From Scleromitrula shiraiana (taxonomy: Eukaryota > Ascomycota > Leotiomycetes > Helotiales > Sclerotiniaceae), in assembly GCA_028455995.1 (NCBI GenBank), contig JABELC010000014.1, positions 930,001 through 994,000 of the forward strand: 64,000 nt of DNA, in the 5' to 3' direction. A program made the position numbers and the translations under genes. The notes below the pieces were generated by a model. That model was not told where the DNA came from, did no database searches, and saw only the letters and a list, made by a program, of their open reading frames with translations. Positions within the stretch are counted from its first letter, which is position 1. Every line of letters starts with the position of its first letter. Positions 1 through 11,200 of this stretch are shown piece after piece.

Positions 1-1
1 A

Positions 2-586
2 ATTGCTTCCTTAACAGCAGCCCGTGACTATGTTCGCTCTACATCATCAAACATCACATCTGCCGAAGCGGCGCAACAAAAGAAGAAAGCAAAGGGTAAA
101 GATATCGGATACGATCTTAAGAAACCTAAGAAGCTTACCATTTTCTCGGCTGCTAATTTCCCAGCCTGGCAACAAAAATACATTGATCTCGTTCGAGAAT
201 CATGGGATCCAGCGACCAAAAAGACAAATGATAAGGATCTGAATGCTAAGATCGCAAAATTGGGAGAGATGAAGAAAGCTATGCCATTTGTACAAGCTCT
301 CAAGAAGAGATTAACAGGAGGTGAAAGCCCAGAAGCAGTCTTTGAGAGAAAATTAGCATTTGATGAAAAATCCACTTTGAAGAACATGGTACCGGGATTA
401 AAGAAAGCTGCCGGTTTGACCGTCATCGAAGTGGTGGTTGTAAGCGGAGAGGAAGGAGGTAAGATCGGGACCGTGGTTGCGGTTGAGGAGGGTGCGGAGG
501 ATAAAGAGTTTGGTGCTTTGCCTCCAATGGCGGACACGGCGGTTCCGGGGGTTCCAACGTTCTTGTTTGAGAATGTTGTGGTTTAG
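2..586 (+). CDS. Leucyl-tRNA synthetase, cytosolic, C-terminal part (5' end outside window)
   Basis: The reading frame is open from the first base of the window to a TAG at 584-586 and encodes about 194 residues. The protein has the Lys-rich linker, the FSAANFPAWQQKYIDL segment and the KKAMPFVQALKKRL segment that mark the C-terminal domain of eukaryotic and archaeal-type cytosolic leucyl-tRNA synthetase, which charges tRNA-Leu in the cytosol. The catalytic Rossmann core, editing domain and KMSKS loop lie upstream of the window. No intron is seen in the visible part. The homologue in yeast is CDC60. The family call rests on recalled sequence character, not a search. Confidence 0.85.
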   Translation: MASLTAARDYVRSTSSNITSAEAAQQKKKAKGKDIGYDLKKPKKLTIFSAANFPAWQQKYIDLVRESWDPATKKTNDKDLNAKIAKLGEMKKAMPFVQALKKRLTGGESPEAVFERKLAFDEKSTLKNMVPGLKKAAGLTVIEVVVVSGEEGGKIGTVVAVEEGAEDKEFGALPPMADTAVPGVPTFLFENVVV

Positions 587-1810
587 ATTCTGGATTTGTG
601 TGGGTCGAGCGATGGAGGAATGTGCTGCGGAATGTGGATGTGGATGTAGATGTGGATTTGAATCGACAAATTTACGAGTATCTTCGCTGGAGAAGGAAAA
701 GCTAAAATAAAAGTAAGAGAAATTTTCTTGTTTGGTAGAGATAGAAGAATTGTAGTTAGAGATCAGAAAAGATTATAAACTACGTTATGATATGATATGA
801 TATGAAATAAAAGAATTTCATAGAATAAATTGTTCGCGATAGATGAATGTATGTTTATATGAATGAGTGAGGACAATGGATCAATAAATACCGAAAAATC
901 AACAACGACGTGTTTGGGGAATTTGGAACTTGATGTGCTCGTGATGACTTGGGTGCTCGATTCAGATGACCCAAAGTAGTTTTATACCCAATGGTATGTA
1001 GAAAGTAATTAATACCCATCTGCGTCTAGATTGACACCTCCTAAACCAAAATCGAGAGATGGCGAGAGGAAGGCGAGCTAATAAATAAATACATTTTCCA
1101 ATGTCTATCCATAATTTGAATATTCAAATATCTCTTGATTATATATATATATGCATTTTCAATATTTATTTGAAAGATAGAGATTTTCATCTACTGTAGA
1201 AAATTGTGGTGGCTATCTGTTTGAAATATATATATATATATATGTATATTAGAAATTCCCTGGATATGGTAATCGAATAAACAGATGAGTGATGAATGGG
1301 TGGAATATCTAGAGTCCAATGAGTGCAGTAAATCAACATATTTATTAGAGAAGGAAGAGAACAATTAAATTAAAAAGTAGTAGATTATTCTATACATATT
1401 TGACTTTTATTTCCAATTTACTTACCTATAGAACTCCCTACATACATACATATATACATACATATACTTGACCACAGAGTAACTACCTCCATATACAATC
1501 CATCTCCCTGACCCATTTGAATCCAAACCACAAACCAGAAACAACAGTACCTCTCAATATCAAATATTTCATCTGCTCATTAACACGCAAACAAATTATC
1601 TGAATTCTCAATCACGTTGTCATGGGACCGAAAACAATATGTAAATACGTCAATATGGAAATCTAAAAATAGATATCGGAATGCGGATGGCGTTTCCAAA
1701 CTGTTCTCGGAAAAGCCGAAGCGATGCGGAGCGAGCGTTGGTGTGCCGAACGATGTGATGTGATGTGATGTGTATGTATGTTGCCGCGAACGTCAGATAT
1801 ATTCCCGGAT

Positions 1811-1982
1811 CCATATCATGTGATATATTAGCGGTTTCCTGTAGGATGAATGTGCATTCGGAAAGAGAGGATATTGGTATTGGATTGAAGTATTGATTCC
1901 ATATCATGTATTAGCGGTTTTATGTAGGGTGAATGTGCATTCGGAAAGAGGGGATATTGGTATTGGATTGAAGGATTGATTC
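1811..1982. repeat. Imperfect tandem duplication of an ~85-bp unit
   Basis: Copy 1 (1811-1898) and copy 2 (1899-1982) both start CCATATCATGT and share the TTAGCGGTTT, GAATGTGCATTCGGAAAGAG and GATATTGGTATTGGATTGAA blocks. They differ by a 4-bp length change near the start and a few substitutions. No function is visible. Confidence 0.85.
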
Positions 1983-2545
1983 TCATGCATTGGGTGGGAG
2001 GATGTACATAGAATAATCTTGGGCAAGGACAACAATTAAAGCAGGTAATATAAGTAAATAAATTCTATGACTTGTGATTTTTCTTAGTAAAATTTGAATG
2101 TGTATTTATGCCAAGATATAGAATAGATAAAAAAAAGGCACGATTGCAATCGACTATTACCTGTTCCTATCAGCCCAGTTGCTATTCATAGCACGCAATC
2201 TATGTCCCCTCTTCCATCAACCTTCTATTCGTATTCGATTCCGTTTCCAAAAGATCCGATTCATGTCGTCCGTCATAAATGCATATATGTGTTTTCATCT
2301 ACCTCTTCCCCTTCCCTATCTTTTCATTCATCCCACATATTCACCCTCCTTTCATCTCCCCGTTTTCATATCACCACCTCACTACGATCCCCACGCATTT
2401 CTCCCGCCTTCATCACTCCAAAATCTGCAACCATGGGTTCTCTAATCTACGGGAACATCAATCCCCCCTTTCTTATACCCGCAAGCGGGACCCAAATTGG
2501 GATAATAAAGAAGATCGTTAGTGTAGAAGGAGGGGAAGAAACATG

Positions 2546-2552
2546 TATATAA
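2546..2552 (+). promoter_or_regulatory. Possible TATA box of the wall-protein gene
   Basis: TATATAA lies about 180 bp upstream of the ATG at 2731 and is followed by a CT-rich stretch of the kind often found near fungal transcription starts. This rests on spacing and motif only. Confidence 0.35.
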
Positions 2553-2730
2553 CCATACCGATCACAAGACACTTTCGATTTCTCTTCTTCAAACTTTTCC
2601 AATCGTTTTTCCCAACTTAGAAGATTTGATTTTAGAAGATTTGATCTTACCTTATTGCGAAATTCGACATACCCTTCAAGAAGAAAAGAAAAAAAGAAAA
2701 AAAATAACAACCAAGTAACGAATCATCAAA

Positions 2731-4257
2731 ATGCATTTCAACGTCCCCGTGGTTCTCGCAACCTTCGTGGTGCTCACCACAGCACTACCACAAGAACTCC
2801 CCGCCCTCCCGGAGATTCCAACTCCTCCCTCTCCCCCGGGAATCCCAACGGATCTCATCCCGGATATTCGTCCTCATCCGACTTCATCTAGAAGACCCGA
2901 AACGAGTTCTCAGAGACCACCAAGCACTACTTCTAAAGAGCCACCAAAAACCAGCAGCACCAAGGAGTCATCAGCTAGTTCGAGAGAGACGCCAAGAACT
3001 AGCAGCACCAAGGAGTCATCAGCTAGTTCGAGAGAGACGCCAAGAACTAGCAGCACCAAGGAGTCATCAATTAGTTCGAGAGAGACGCCAAGAACTAGCA
3101 CCGTCACCGTCACCCCAACATCCACAGTGACTGTTTCTCCAACTTCTACTTCTAGTTTCACGGGAACTGGTACACGATCGGGTGAAGTAACAACTCGTAG
3201 CTCCACTACCGAAACATCTCGAAGCTCCGAAACAGCCTCTCGCAGCTCCGAGACTGGATCACGATCAGAAACCTCTCGAAGTTCCGAAACAGCCTCTCGC
3301 AGCTCCGAGACCGCATCACGATCAGAAACCTCTCGAAGCTCCGAAACTGGTACAGAAACTAGATCTGGAGTTGTGACAACAACCACTGCTCCCAGTAACC
3401 AAACTACAACGATTCCACCTCCTGTTACCACAACCAATCCTCCTAATAATCAAACCACGATTGTCCCTCCTCCTCTTACACCAACTACTGTTATTCCTCC
3501 TCCCGAGACTACGACAATCGTTCCTCCTCCTCTTACACCAACTACTGTTGTTCCTCCTCCCGAGACTACGACAATCGTTCCTCCTCCTCTTACCCCAACT
3601 ACGGTTGTTCCCCCTCCTCTTACACCCACAACCGTCATCCCCCCACCAATCATCACAATACCAATCGTACCACCCACCGAAATCCAGACCGTCACCCCAC
3701 CATTCATCACAATACCAATCATACCACCCACCGAAACCCAGACCATATCCCCACCAATCATCACAATACCAATCGTGCCACCCACCGAAACCCAGACCGT
3801 CATCCCACCAATCACAATACCAATCGTACCACCCACCGAAACCCAGACCATCCCCTTCATCACCATCCTCCCCGTCCTCACCACCATCACCACTGTCAAC
3901 CCACCCATCACAACCGTCACCACTATTTCTATTCCACTTGTCCCACTTGTCAGTACCATTACTTCCAATGGTCAAGTTATCGTGACAACACAATCGAATG
4001 CTGGCGTGGAGACTACTATTGTCCAGGGTGGACAAACGGCTGTTTCGACCGTTAGTGGTGTTGAGACTACCATTGTTAGTGGTGGTCAAACCTCTGTTGC
4101 TACCGTACCTTTTACCCAGATTACACCGGCTATCAATACTGCTGTTGCACCTGGTGCAACTCCAAGTGTGTTCGTTGGAGGTGCTGTATCTTTGAAGGAG
4201 GGAAGTTGTATCGTTGGACTTGTTGGATTTGCTGTTGGTGGTTTACTTTTGTTGTAA
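2731..4257 (+). CDS. Secreted Ser/Thr/Pro-rich repeat protein, probably GPI-anchored
   Basis: Intronless gene for 508 residues; the ATG follows an ATCAAA context. Residues 1-19 form a signal peptide (hydrophobic VVLATFVVLTTALP), and the protein ends in a hydrophobic tail (IVGLVGFAVGGLLLL) preceded by a small-residue site, the usual layout of a GPI-anchored fungal wall protein. The middle is built from tandem repeats: three 16-residue units (SSTKESSASSRETPR type, about 2950-3096), Ser-Glu-Thr units (3210-3350), PPPLTPTTV units (3460-3640) and about five 14-residue ITIPIVPPTETQT units (3640-3860). Such regions are typically heavily O-mannosylated. There is no enzymatic domain, so an adhesin, mucin or wall-spacer role is inference. 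Because the repeats are in codon register, long open frames on the other strand here are artefacts. Confidence 0.75.
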   Translation: MHFNVPVVLATFVVLTTALPQELPALPEIPTPPSPPGIPTDLIPDIRPHPTSSRRPETSSQRPPSTTSKEPPKTSSTKESSASSRETPRTSSTKESSASSRETPRTSSTKESSISSRETPRTSTVTVTPTSTVTVSPTSTSSFTGTGTRSGEVTTRSSTTETSRSSETASRSSETGSRSETSRSSETASRSSETASRSETSRSSETGTETRSGVVTTTTAPSNQTTTIPPPVTTTNPPNNQTTIVPPPLTPTTVIPPPETTTIVPPPLTPTTVVPPPETTTIVPPPLTPTTVVPPPLTPTTVIPPPIITIPIVPPTEIQTVTPPFITIPIIPPTETQTISPPIITIPIVPPTETQTVIPPITIPIVPPTETQTIPFITILPVLTTITTVNPPITTVTTISIPLVPLVSTITSNGQVIVTTQSNAGVETTIVQGGQTAVSTVSGVETTIVSGGQTSVATVPFTQITPAINTAVAPGATPSVFVGGAVSLKEGSCIVGLVGFAVGGLLLL

Positions 4258-4702
4258 TTTGAGTTAGACTTCATTTTGTTTCCATGTTTGGGTTTGGTTT
4301 TAAATTAATATTCATTATAATCTGTTGAGCAATTAGGTTGGAGTTTTTGTTTCTTTGGAATGGAATCGCAGTTTTAATGGAGAAATCAGTAATGAGGGGG
4401 TTGGAAGTGGTAAATATATGGAAAATATGTTTCATTATAATCTAATCTAAGTAACGAAATTGTCATGTACATTCTCTTGAGGTCAAATGTATTCTGAATA
4501 TCTATTCGATGTGTTAGCTTCTTGCTCCAAAATCATTCTTCAAATAATAAAGCAACAGAAACAAATGTAAGTCAGACAGCAGTTGGTACTTTTTTTGTCC
4601 ACATAGAAGATTACAGAACAGGTCTGTGAATAAGGTATTTCATCATTTTACAACATCTCATCGCTCGCCAGTAGAAAAAGAAATAGCTTACCATATTATC
4701 GT
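4258..4702. other. 3'-3' convergent spacer
   Basis: This 445-bp AT-rich spacer separates the stop of the wall-protein gene from the stop of the minus-strand phosphatase gene. It probably holds both 3' UTRs; no other structure is seen. Confidence 0.6.
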
Positions 4703-5714
4703 TTATCCAATCTTCCTTTTCTTGAAGAAGGAATCCATTGTCCTTTGGGATGAATCATGTTTCAGACTTCCCAAACCACCTCCAGTTTTCTTGAGACCTT
4801 TTAGATGATCTTGGTTATTGACAGCTTTGATAACAAGCATCATGCTGGAGAATGAAAGCTTTGCGATTGAGTCTTCAGAGTGGTTAGACTTTCCTGAAGT
4901 TGATATGGTCTTTTGGGACATTGCATCAGATGGTGTTTCATTATTTGTTGATGCTTCTGTGGTATTCAGAAGTTCAATTGTTCCACTGGAAGATAAAGGC
5001 TTTTCCGGAACAGCTTGCGCCGGGACCGATTCTGGCATAGTCTTAATTTCCAGGTCCAAGTAACCAGTATTTGACCATCCACCAAGATATTCCAAACCAT
5101 TTTCATGATTTTGCACACCAGTACCAATGGATATATCTTTGGGGTGAAACCGCCCTAGTATACCTCGCCATAAATGTAATAAGATGATGCCATGAGCCAC
5201 AACCACAATTGTATGTTCATCCAATGTATTCTCGAGTGTATCAATGAGGTAATCGTTGATGAATTTGTCCATTCGACTTTTCATTGAATCTTTCGATTCA
5301 GCATCCTGGAAAGTAGGATCAAGCTGATGTGGTTTGCCAAATTTGTTCGAGTCTTTTGATCGTTCAGAGAACGCCTTTCCTTCATAGTACCCAAAGTCTT
5401 GTTCGCGAAGAAGCCGGAGCTTTGTTACTTCATGAGGGGTAGTGTCATGATCTTGAGCAATTCGAATGGCATCCGCAGTCTTGATCGCGCGTTGTAAATC
5501 GGAAGAATAGACCTTTGTAACTTTCAAACCGATAGAAGAAAGATGAGTACCAAGCCGATTAGCTTGCAATGCACCATGATTCGTCAATGCGGAGTCCGTT
5601 ACACCAGCACTTAATAAGTTAGCTGAGAAGTCTTGAGATAAGAATCATCAAAACGTACTATACGCCAGCTACATTATGTACGGTCTCGCCGTGTCTGATT
5701 AAAAGTAACCTCAT
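4703..5714 (-). CDS. Histidine phosphatase / phosphoglycerate mutase-family protein
   Basis: Two exons on the minus strand: 5659-5714 and 4703-5609. The 49-nt intron has donor GTACGT, a CTAAC branch site and acceptor AAG. Joined, they encode 320 residues. The N-terminus gives the family RHG signature (R7-H8-G9 in LLLIRHGET), and the exon junction restores the expected ...NVAGVYAGVTDSALT sequence. Further family marks are SSDLQRAIKTA (Arg for substrate phosphate), the acid residue near E88 in REQDFGYYEG, and the second catalytic histidine H158 in VVVAHG. About 100 C-terminal residues are Ser/Thr-rich and probably disordered. Members act as phosphatases on sugar phosphates or other small substrates, or on proteins; the substrate here is unknown. 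The divergent neighbour starts at 6411. Confidence 0.85.
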
Positions 5715-6410
5715 CCCATCATATGAGAGAGGGAAGAAGTTATGTTCAGCGGAGTATCATAATTGAGTGAAAAGGTTGCTGTTGTACTCGTCATTGATTG
5801 TTTTGAGAAGAAGAAAAAAGTTGGTGTGAGAAAATTTGGAGAAAATGAAAAATTTCGCCAAAATGTTTAGTCATAATTTCTCGACTAACTTGATCGGTCT
5901 ATTCACAGATGTATTAGGTAATTGATGAATATTCAACAGCCAGAACCATCCACCTAATATATTTCGATATCTAACTTCAATTGTTCGATGACGACTATAG
6001 AGTTCGACAACATGATATCCGAACTCTCAAGTTAATGAATTGATACATCTGTTGTTGAATTGATATCGATATCAACCAATATGAAGCCTAACATCTTCCT
6101 TGCCAGAATGAGGGGCAAAACTCCCACTCCCTCAATGCTCCTTCCGTCTGACCCTCTATAGGAATGAAAACAGTAGATACGAGTCTTATTCAGAACATCT
6201 ATAGCATTCGAATAGAAGGTGTTGTTTTTTTTTAATTTCATTTACATCGATTCAAAGCAATTCAAATTTCACAATTAAAGGATCATCCACTCTCGAGCTC
6301 AAACCATAAGAAAGTAAAATATCAACAAACACAATTAGAATGCCGTTGGATCTAACATCTTAAGCTTCAATAATCAAATCAATCATCAAAATTTCACCTA
6401 CACGTCCATC
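5715..6410. other. Divergent promoter region
   Basis: About 700 bp between the minus-strand phosphatase start and the plus-strand membrane-protein start. AT-rich; no convincing ORF or conserved site recognised. The ATCAAATCAATCATCAAAA stretch before 6411 resembles a fungal 5' leader. Confidence 0.5.
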
Positions 6411-7347
6411 ATGGCTGATCCATATGTCTTAGATGATCTGGTTTTCCTCTTCGAGAGTCTTAACGTCTTCTTCGTTGCCGCGATCATCAGCTTCATACAC
6501 TATCGTCTTGTCACAATACGACAGGACCTCCCTAAAGAGACCGTCAAAACTCTGTCACGGATCGGTTTTTTAGTTGCCTTGGTCAAAATCGTGTTCATAA
6601 TCTGGTTTTTTGTCTTGAAATGTTCGCATACGATCATAGATCAATTTGTCACTTTCTTAGAAACCAAATCTTCAAAAATGCGATGTCTCTTTGCTTGGAT
6701 GATGAAGCCTCAAGTTTATCATTTTTTACTTGGCGCTTTGGCAATCCTGATTATTTCATATTTCTGTCTTGAAGCCAACATTATATTATGCCTATTGTCG
6801 GGCAAGTACGAGGGGCTTGATTCACTTCCCCCTCCAGCCACACACCCCCGATCGCAATGCCCGAAGAAGAAACTCCTTCTCTCAAATTCCTCTCAAGAAC
6901 TCCCTCCATTCTCTCATGGCGCCTTGAATTTCTAAGGGTGTAGCTCAGGAGACTACACTCTAGAGGGTGTTTTGCTGGTTCGATTCCTCGCTCGCCCAGT
7001 AAATTGTGAGTAAAACAAGATCTATGCACCCTTATTTTTACTTGTTAGCCTTACTGTCGGATAGAAACCTCTTTCTTCAGTCTTTCACTGATAAACCAAA
7101 TCTTTACAGACGTTATTTCGTCCACAATTCTCAATCGCCCCAATATGAGTTAGCAAAATCCACATTCGTCACGACAGCAGTTTTCATCCATATTCTTTCT
7201 TTGGAAAGGCCATGTACCGTCGTCCGAAGTTCAACTGGGCTTGATAACATATTGAGTAGCTATTGGGAGGTTTCCAGATATATGGTTGGTTTTCTCGTAT
7301 TGTGCGGACTATTCCTACTAGTTGTTGATTACGACATACTTACTTAG
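6411..7347 (+). CDS. Predicted multi-pass membrane protein, unknown function (tentative model)
   Basis: ATG at 6411 sits in a typical leader context. The first frame (6411-6935) has three strong hydrophobic segments, about residues 18-36, 50-70 and 102-126. A second open stretch ending at 7347 has two more. A GTACGA donor at 6806 and an AG acceptor at 7009-7010 would join them in phase, making a 205-nt intron that includes a tRNA-like element. The 3' end is unresolved: downstream of 7364 two frames both look protein-like (one ending at 7452, another reaching past it), so a further exon is possible. I recognise no family. It could also be a decaying gene. The exon call needs transcript data. 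Confidence 0.42.
6936..6998 (+). ncRNA. tRNA-like element with Pol III A and B boxes (degenerate)
   Basis: TAGCTCAGGAG (6941-6951) matches the A-box consensus TRGYNNARNNG at every position, and GGTTCGATTCC (6977-6987) matches the B-box GGTTCGANTCC exactly. GGGTG at 6936 can pair with CGCCC at 6993-6997 (one G-U), like an acceptor-stem remnant. However, the boxes are only 25 nt apart (33 or more in a tRNA), the outer part of the T stem does not pair and no anticodon arm can be drawn. It is therefore not a functional tRNA: a tRNA relic or the head of a SINE-like element is more likely. TTTTT at 7033-7037 could stop Pol III. Confidence 0.45.
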
Positions 7348-7452
7348 CTTTGATTGTCTCCAGTCATAGTCTGGGTATGGATATCTGAACGTTGGCGAAT
7401 GGCAAGCCATACATATCGTAGGCTACAAAACTTCAGCGTATCCTGGTTCTGA

Positions 7453-8225
7453 ATGGGCATTGGCGAAATAACTTTATTTGACATGGACGAGTCTTTTCTA
7501 GTACAAATATGCATTGCCTTATTCACTTCATATCAGTCCACTAGCGTGATTCTGGAATGGTGTGCCATATACAAGGTCAACCTAACCCCACCCCCACCAC
7601 CTTCCTTCACTCAACAACAAAGTACAACAAATTTTCCAACTTACACAACTCCACCACGGTACACTCCCATCTAATGTAACTAACAACAAACGAATCTCCA
7701 GTCTTGAAATACCCATTGAGCAAATTTTCAGAACAAAATTCGCCGGTAAGTTGACCTTTGATTGGCAGTAGGTGTTCATCTTTTGGTCATAAAGTTGGCG
7801 CGTTTCTCGGTGTAGGGGGGCTTAGTTCTTCGCTAAGGCAGGTGTATCGAAATTCGCTTCATCTATGAGTTATGAAGCGTTACATCGAGGGTTCATTGAT
7901 GATTTGTTTTCATCTCTTCACCTTTTAGTATCGCACTTTGCTTGATTCTTTTCACTCTTGGGTATCACTGTCGAATTTTGAGGTTTATGTTACTAGAAAT
8001 CGAGATTCTAATTTTTGATAACACTACGCCGTACAAAAAACGAGGCAGGATTGTTTATATCAATCGTAACCCACGTCAACCACAACGCTTCATAATAATA
8101 TTCTCACACTATGCACATCATCTGTCATCTGTTTTATTTGTTACTGTCACTTTTCCCAGGCAACTAACCATCATGTGCAGATATAGCTCTAAATTCTTAA
8201 AGTACTCGACACTTACAACATCATT
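7453..8225. other. Intergenic region upstream of zinc-cluster gene
   Basis: Apart from the uncertain tail of the membrane-protein gene, nothing supportable is seen. A CCACCCCCACCACC stretch at about 7590 and AT-rich sequence precede the next ATG at 8226. Confidence 0.5.
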
Positions 8226-11200
8226 ATGGATACCAATCCGAAAATCATTTCGGATGATTCCACTACAAACACGGGACAACAAACATCAAGATGGAATGAT
8301 TTGTTTGGCCACCCGGCTCCCACCTTCTCTTTTGCCAATTATCAAGTGGATTCGGATGATTCTCTCCTAGGAACAGAGCAGGTATCTCAATCAAATACTT
8401 TGGTTAGCAACCCATCACCCGCGTTACCTTTTGATGACAGCCAGACTATTTCAAACGAATCAACTCAAGCTACGGAATGTCAATTATCTCAATCAACCAG
8501 CCTGTTTGGAAATCCAGCACCTACATCATTCTTCAAGACTTTGTTCGGTGACTTCACCTCTTCTACTAATTCTCAAGTCATTTCAGACTATCCTGGCCAA
8601 GATGATGGACGAGCGTTTCGTTCAAACTCTTTATTTGGAAGTCCAAATCATCCTTCATCCTTCAAGAAGATTGTTTCAGATGACTCGATCCCAGGTACGG
8701 AACAAGTATCCCAACCAAATATCATATTTGGCACATCAGTACCCATGTCCTCCTCCGCCACTAATCACGCTATTTCGAATGATACCAGCAAGGGCACTAG
8801 CCAAACATCCCAAGAAAATATATTGTTTGATAATAGAGCATCCGGATCATCCCAGATCATTTCCGCAGGTTCCACAAAGGGAACCGACCAAGTATCCCAC
8901 TCAAACGCCTCATTCGATAACCGAAATATCACATCATCTTCATCTCGCGATCAAGATGACAAAACAAGCACACGCCAAAGCACCACCATCTCTCCAAATC
9001 CCAACCTACATCAGACTCCCTCACCCGCTCCATCGTCTGCATCCTCTCTATCCCGAAGTCCCAGTTCCTCTCCAGAAGCTCCCGACTTCAATGCTCCCGC
9101 CATTCCCGCCAGTGAAACCCTAGCATTCATCACTCGAGACTCTTCTCGCGGATGGGGTGGTATGCCCAGCTCTTTATTTGACTTTAGTATAATGTTCAGT
9201 TCTAAACGCAAAGCTGCGCTGATTGGACAACAGCAAAGAGTTGGACTTGCATGGGTTGATGCTGATGATAGTGGGAATTATGATCCTAAGGAAGAGAGGA
9301 GAGCTCTGAGGGGTAGGAGGGGTACTAATAAGAGTTGCGGAGGTGGAAACAATAGAGGAGATGGTTCTTCTAAGAGGGTTGGCGGTGCTAGTAGAGTGAG
9401 GAAGACGAAGGAGAATGCTTCTTACAGTCTTGTTATTACCATTTCCTTGACCACCGAGAATGGTTTGGAATATCTGAGAAGTATCACACCGGATCCGGTA
9501 GATGATGATACGATGATAATTCCTGCTTCTCGTGATCAATTCGAAGATATTGGTGATCTGGAATTGATATGTTCTACTCGAAGGAAGAGATTCAAGACTT
9601 CACATAATCGACGGTATGTTCTCATTCTTGCAACAAGGGTTATCATTGATGCTCATTAATGCTAATACTGAACAGGGACGATGGTCTCGAGATCTCGGAC
9701 CTGACAAATGGTCATCCACAAATTCGCGGCTGTAAAGCTTGTTTCCTTTCAGGTGATGATCGATGCTCATTAATTGAATTCGCTTGTGAATATCCTTGCA
9801 CAGGTTGCGATGATTCAGGTATTGATTGCGAACTCATTATTAAACCTGATCTTAAACGATCTTGCGAAACATGCAAGGGAAAGAGAGTCGCATGTTCATT
9901 CAAGTATGATGGTGGAGCTGGAGTTAATGCTTGTGAGAATTGTGAGGAGCTTGGTTTGAAATGTGTTGCGGGTCCCAAGAGTGGCGGCGTAGTTAGTTCG
10001 AGAATTGATGATGTTTTGACGGCGGCAAGTGCCAAAAGAAAGAAGCCAGATGTTACTCGAGAGAGAGTGGAGGTTTCCAAAGGTACATTGACAATTCCAA
10101 ATACCAAAGGACCTCCTAGGAAGTGGGTGGCTTGCAATGAGTGTAGAGCTTTGGGCGCAAAATGTTCACTAAGAAGAGATAAAGAAGGACCTTGTAGTCG
10201 ATGCCGCAGGGACGATGAAGATTGCACCTTTATCCTGCTGGAACCCAAGCCATCTACGACCTCTAATCTCAGCTCCTTAAAAATTACTTCCCCATCCAGC
10301 ACAGCTCCAGTTCAATTTTCCAGCAGAGGAAAAGGAAAACTAAACACCAGCCAAGGTCAAAACCCGAAAAACCTCCCCCCAGCATATAATGACGACGAAT
10401 TAACCCAAACTATCGTTACAGAATCCCTCCGTCTCAATGATCGCAAATGGGGCTCCACCACCCTCTCATCACGCCTAACAAAAAAACAACAGAAATTCAA
10501 TCTCAACTCATCATCGCCAGACTCCTTTCCCAGCGACATCAAAACAATAATTATAACAACTTCATTCGCCCACCCCATTATATTTAACTATATCCGCGAC
10601 CCACTTGAAATCTACCCCCCTTGCACTTGGTGCAACAATCCTTTCTTCGGACTCTTTGGTCATGGTGCTAGACGCGTAAAAGTAATTCCATGGCCTGGCG
10701 ATTCGGGCATGGGATATGAGGAATTAGAGAACGGATGGGGAGAATCGGGGGAAGGGGAGGAAAGGTCTAGAATGTGCGTTAAATGCACGTATGAGCGTGT
10801 GCGGATACTCGGTTGTGAAGAACACAGAATGAAAGAAATAACAGGGGTAGACGAAAGATTGTGGGATGAGGAAGCTATGAAGGAGAGCGTTCGGGCTTGC
10901 TTCGAGATTGTTGAGGGAGGTGGAAAACCGGAGGTTGGTTCGAAGGGAATGTTAGTTTGGACGGCCAAATGGTGTGCGGTTTGTCCGAGCCCGGCGGCTT
11001 GGATATGCGATGGTTGTGGGGTTTGTCTTTGCGATACTTGCGAGGAGTTGTTTAAGAAGGTTGAGAGGGGGGGAAAGAAGGGGGGGTTGAGGGTTTTGGG
11101 GAGAGTGGTGGCGTTGGCGGAGGATCCGAGTGTGCTTAGGAAGGGGGATTATCCGGATGGGGTGAGAGCTGATGCGTCGTTTTTGAGGGCGGATGGAGAA

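Larger units (their letters stand above)
587..2730. other. Intergenic region, with leader of the wall-protein gene
   Basis: About 2.1 kb without a supportable gene. It contains the AT-rich 3' flank of the synthetase gene, short TA-dinucleotide runs near 1141 and 1227, CATA-type microsatellites near 1440, a tandem duplication at 1811-1982 (listed separately), and a pyrimidine-rich stretch (2300-2450) that probably belongs to the promoter or leader of the gene starting at 2731. Short open frames here have low-complexity translations and no family resemblance. Confidence 0.6.

Noticed and set aside
2910..4089. Long minus-strand frames opposite the wall-protein gene
   Set aside because: Codon-register repeats keep the other strand open; translations are Gly/Val/Trp-rich low complexity with no start context.
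6936..6998. Calling the A/B-box element a functional tRNA
   Set aside because: Box spacing is too short, the T stem is incomplete and no anticodon loop can be drawn.
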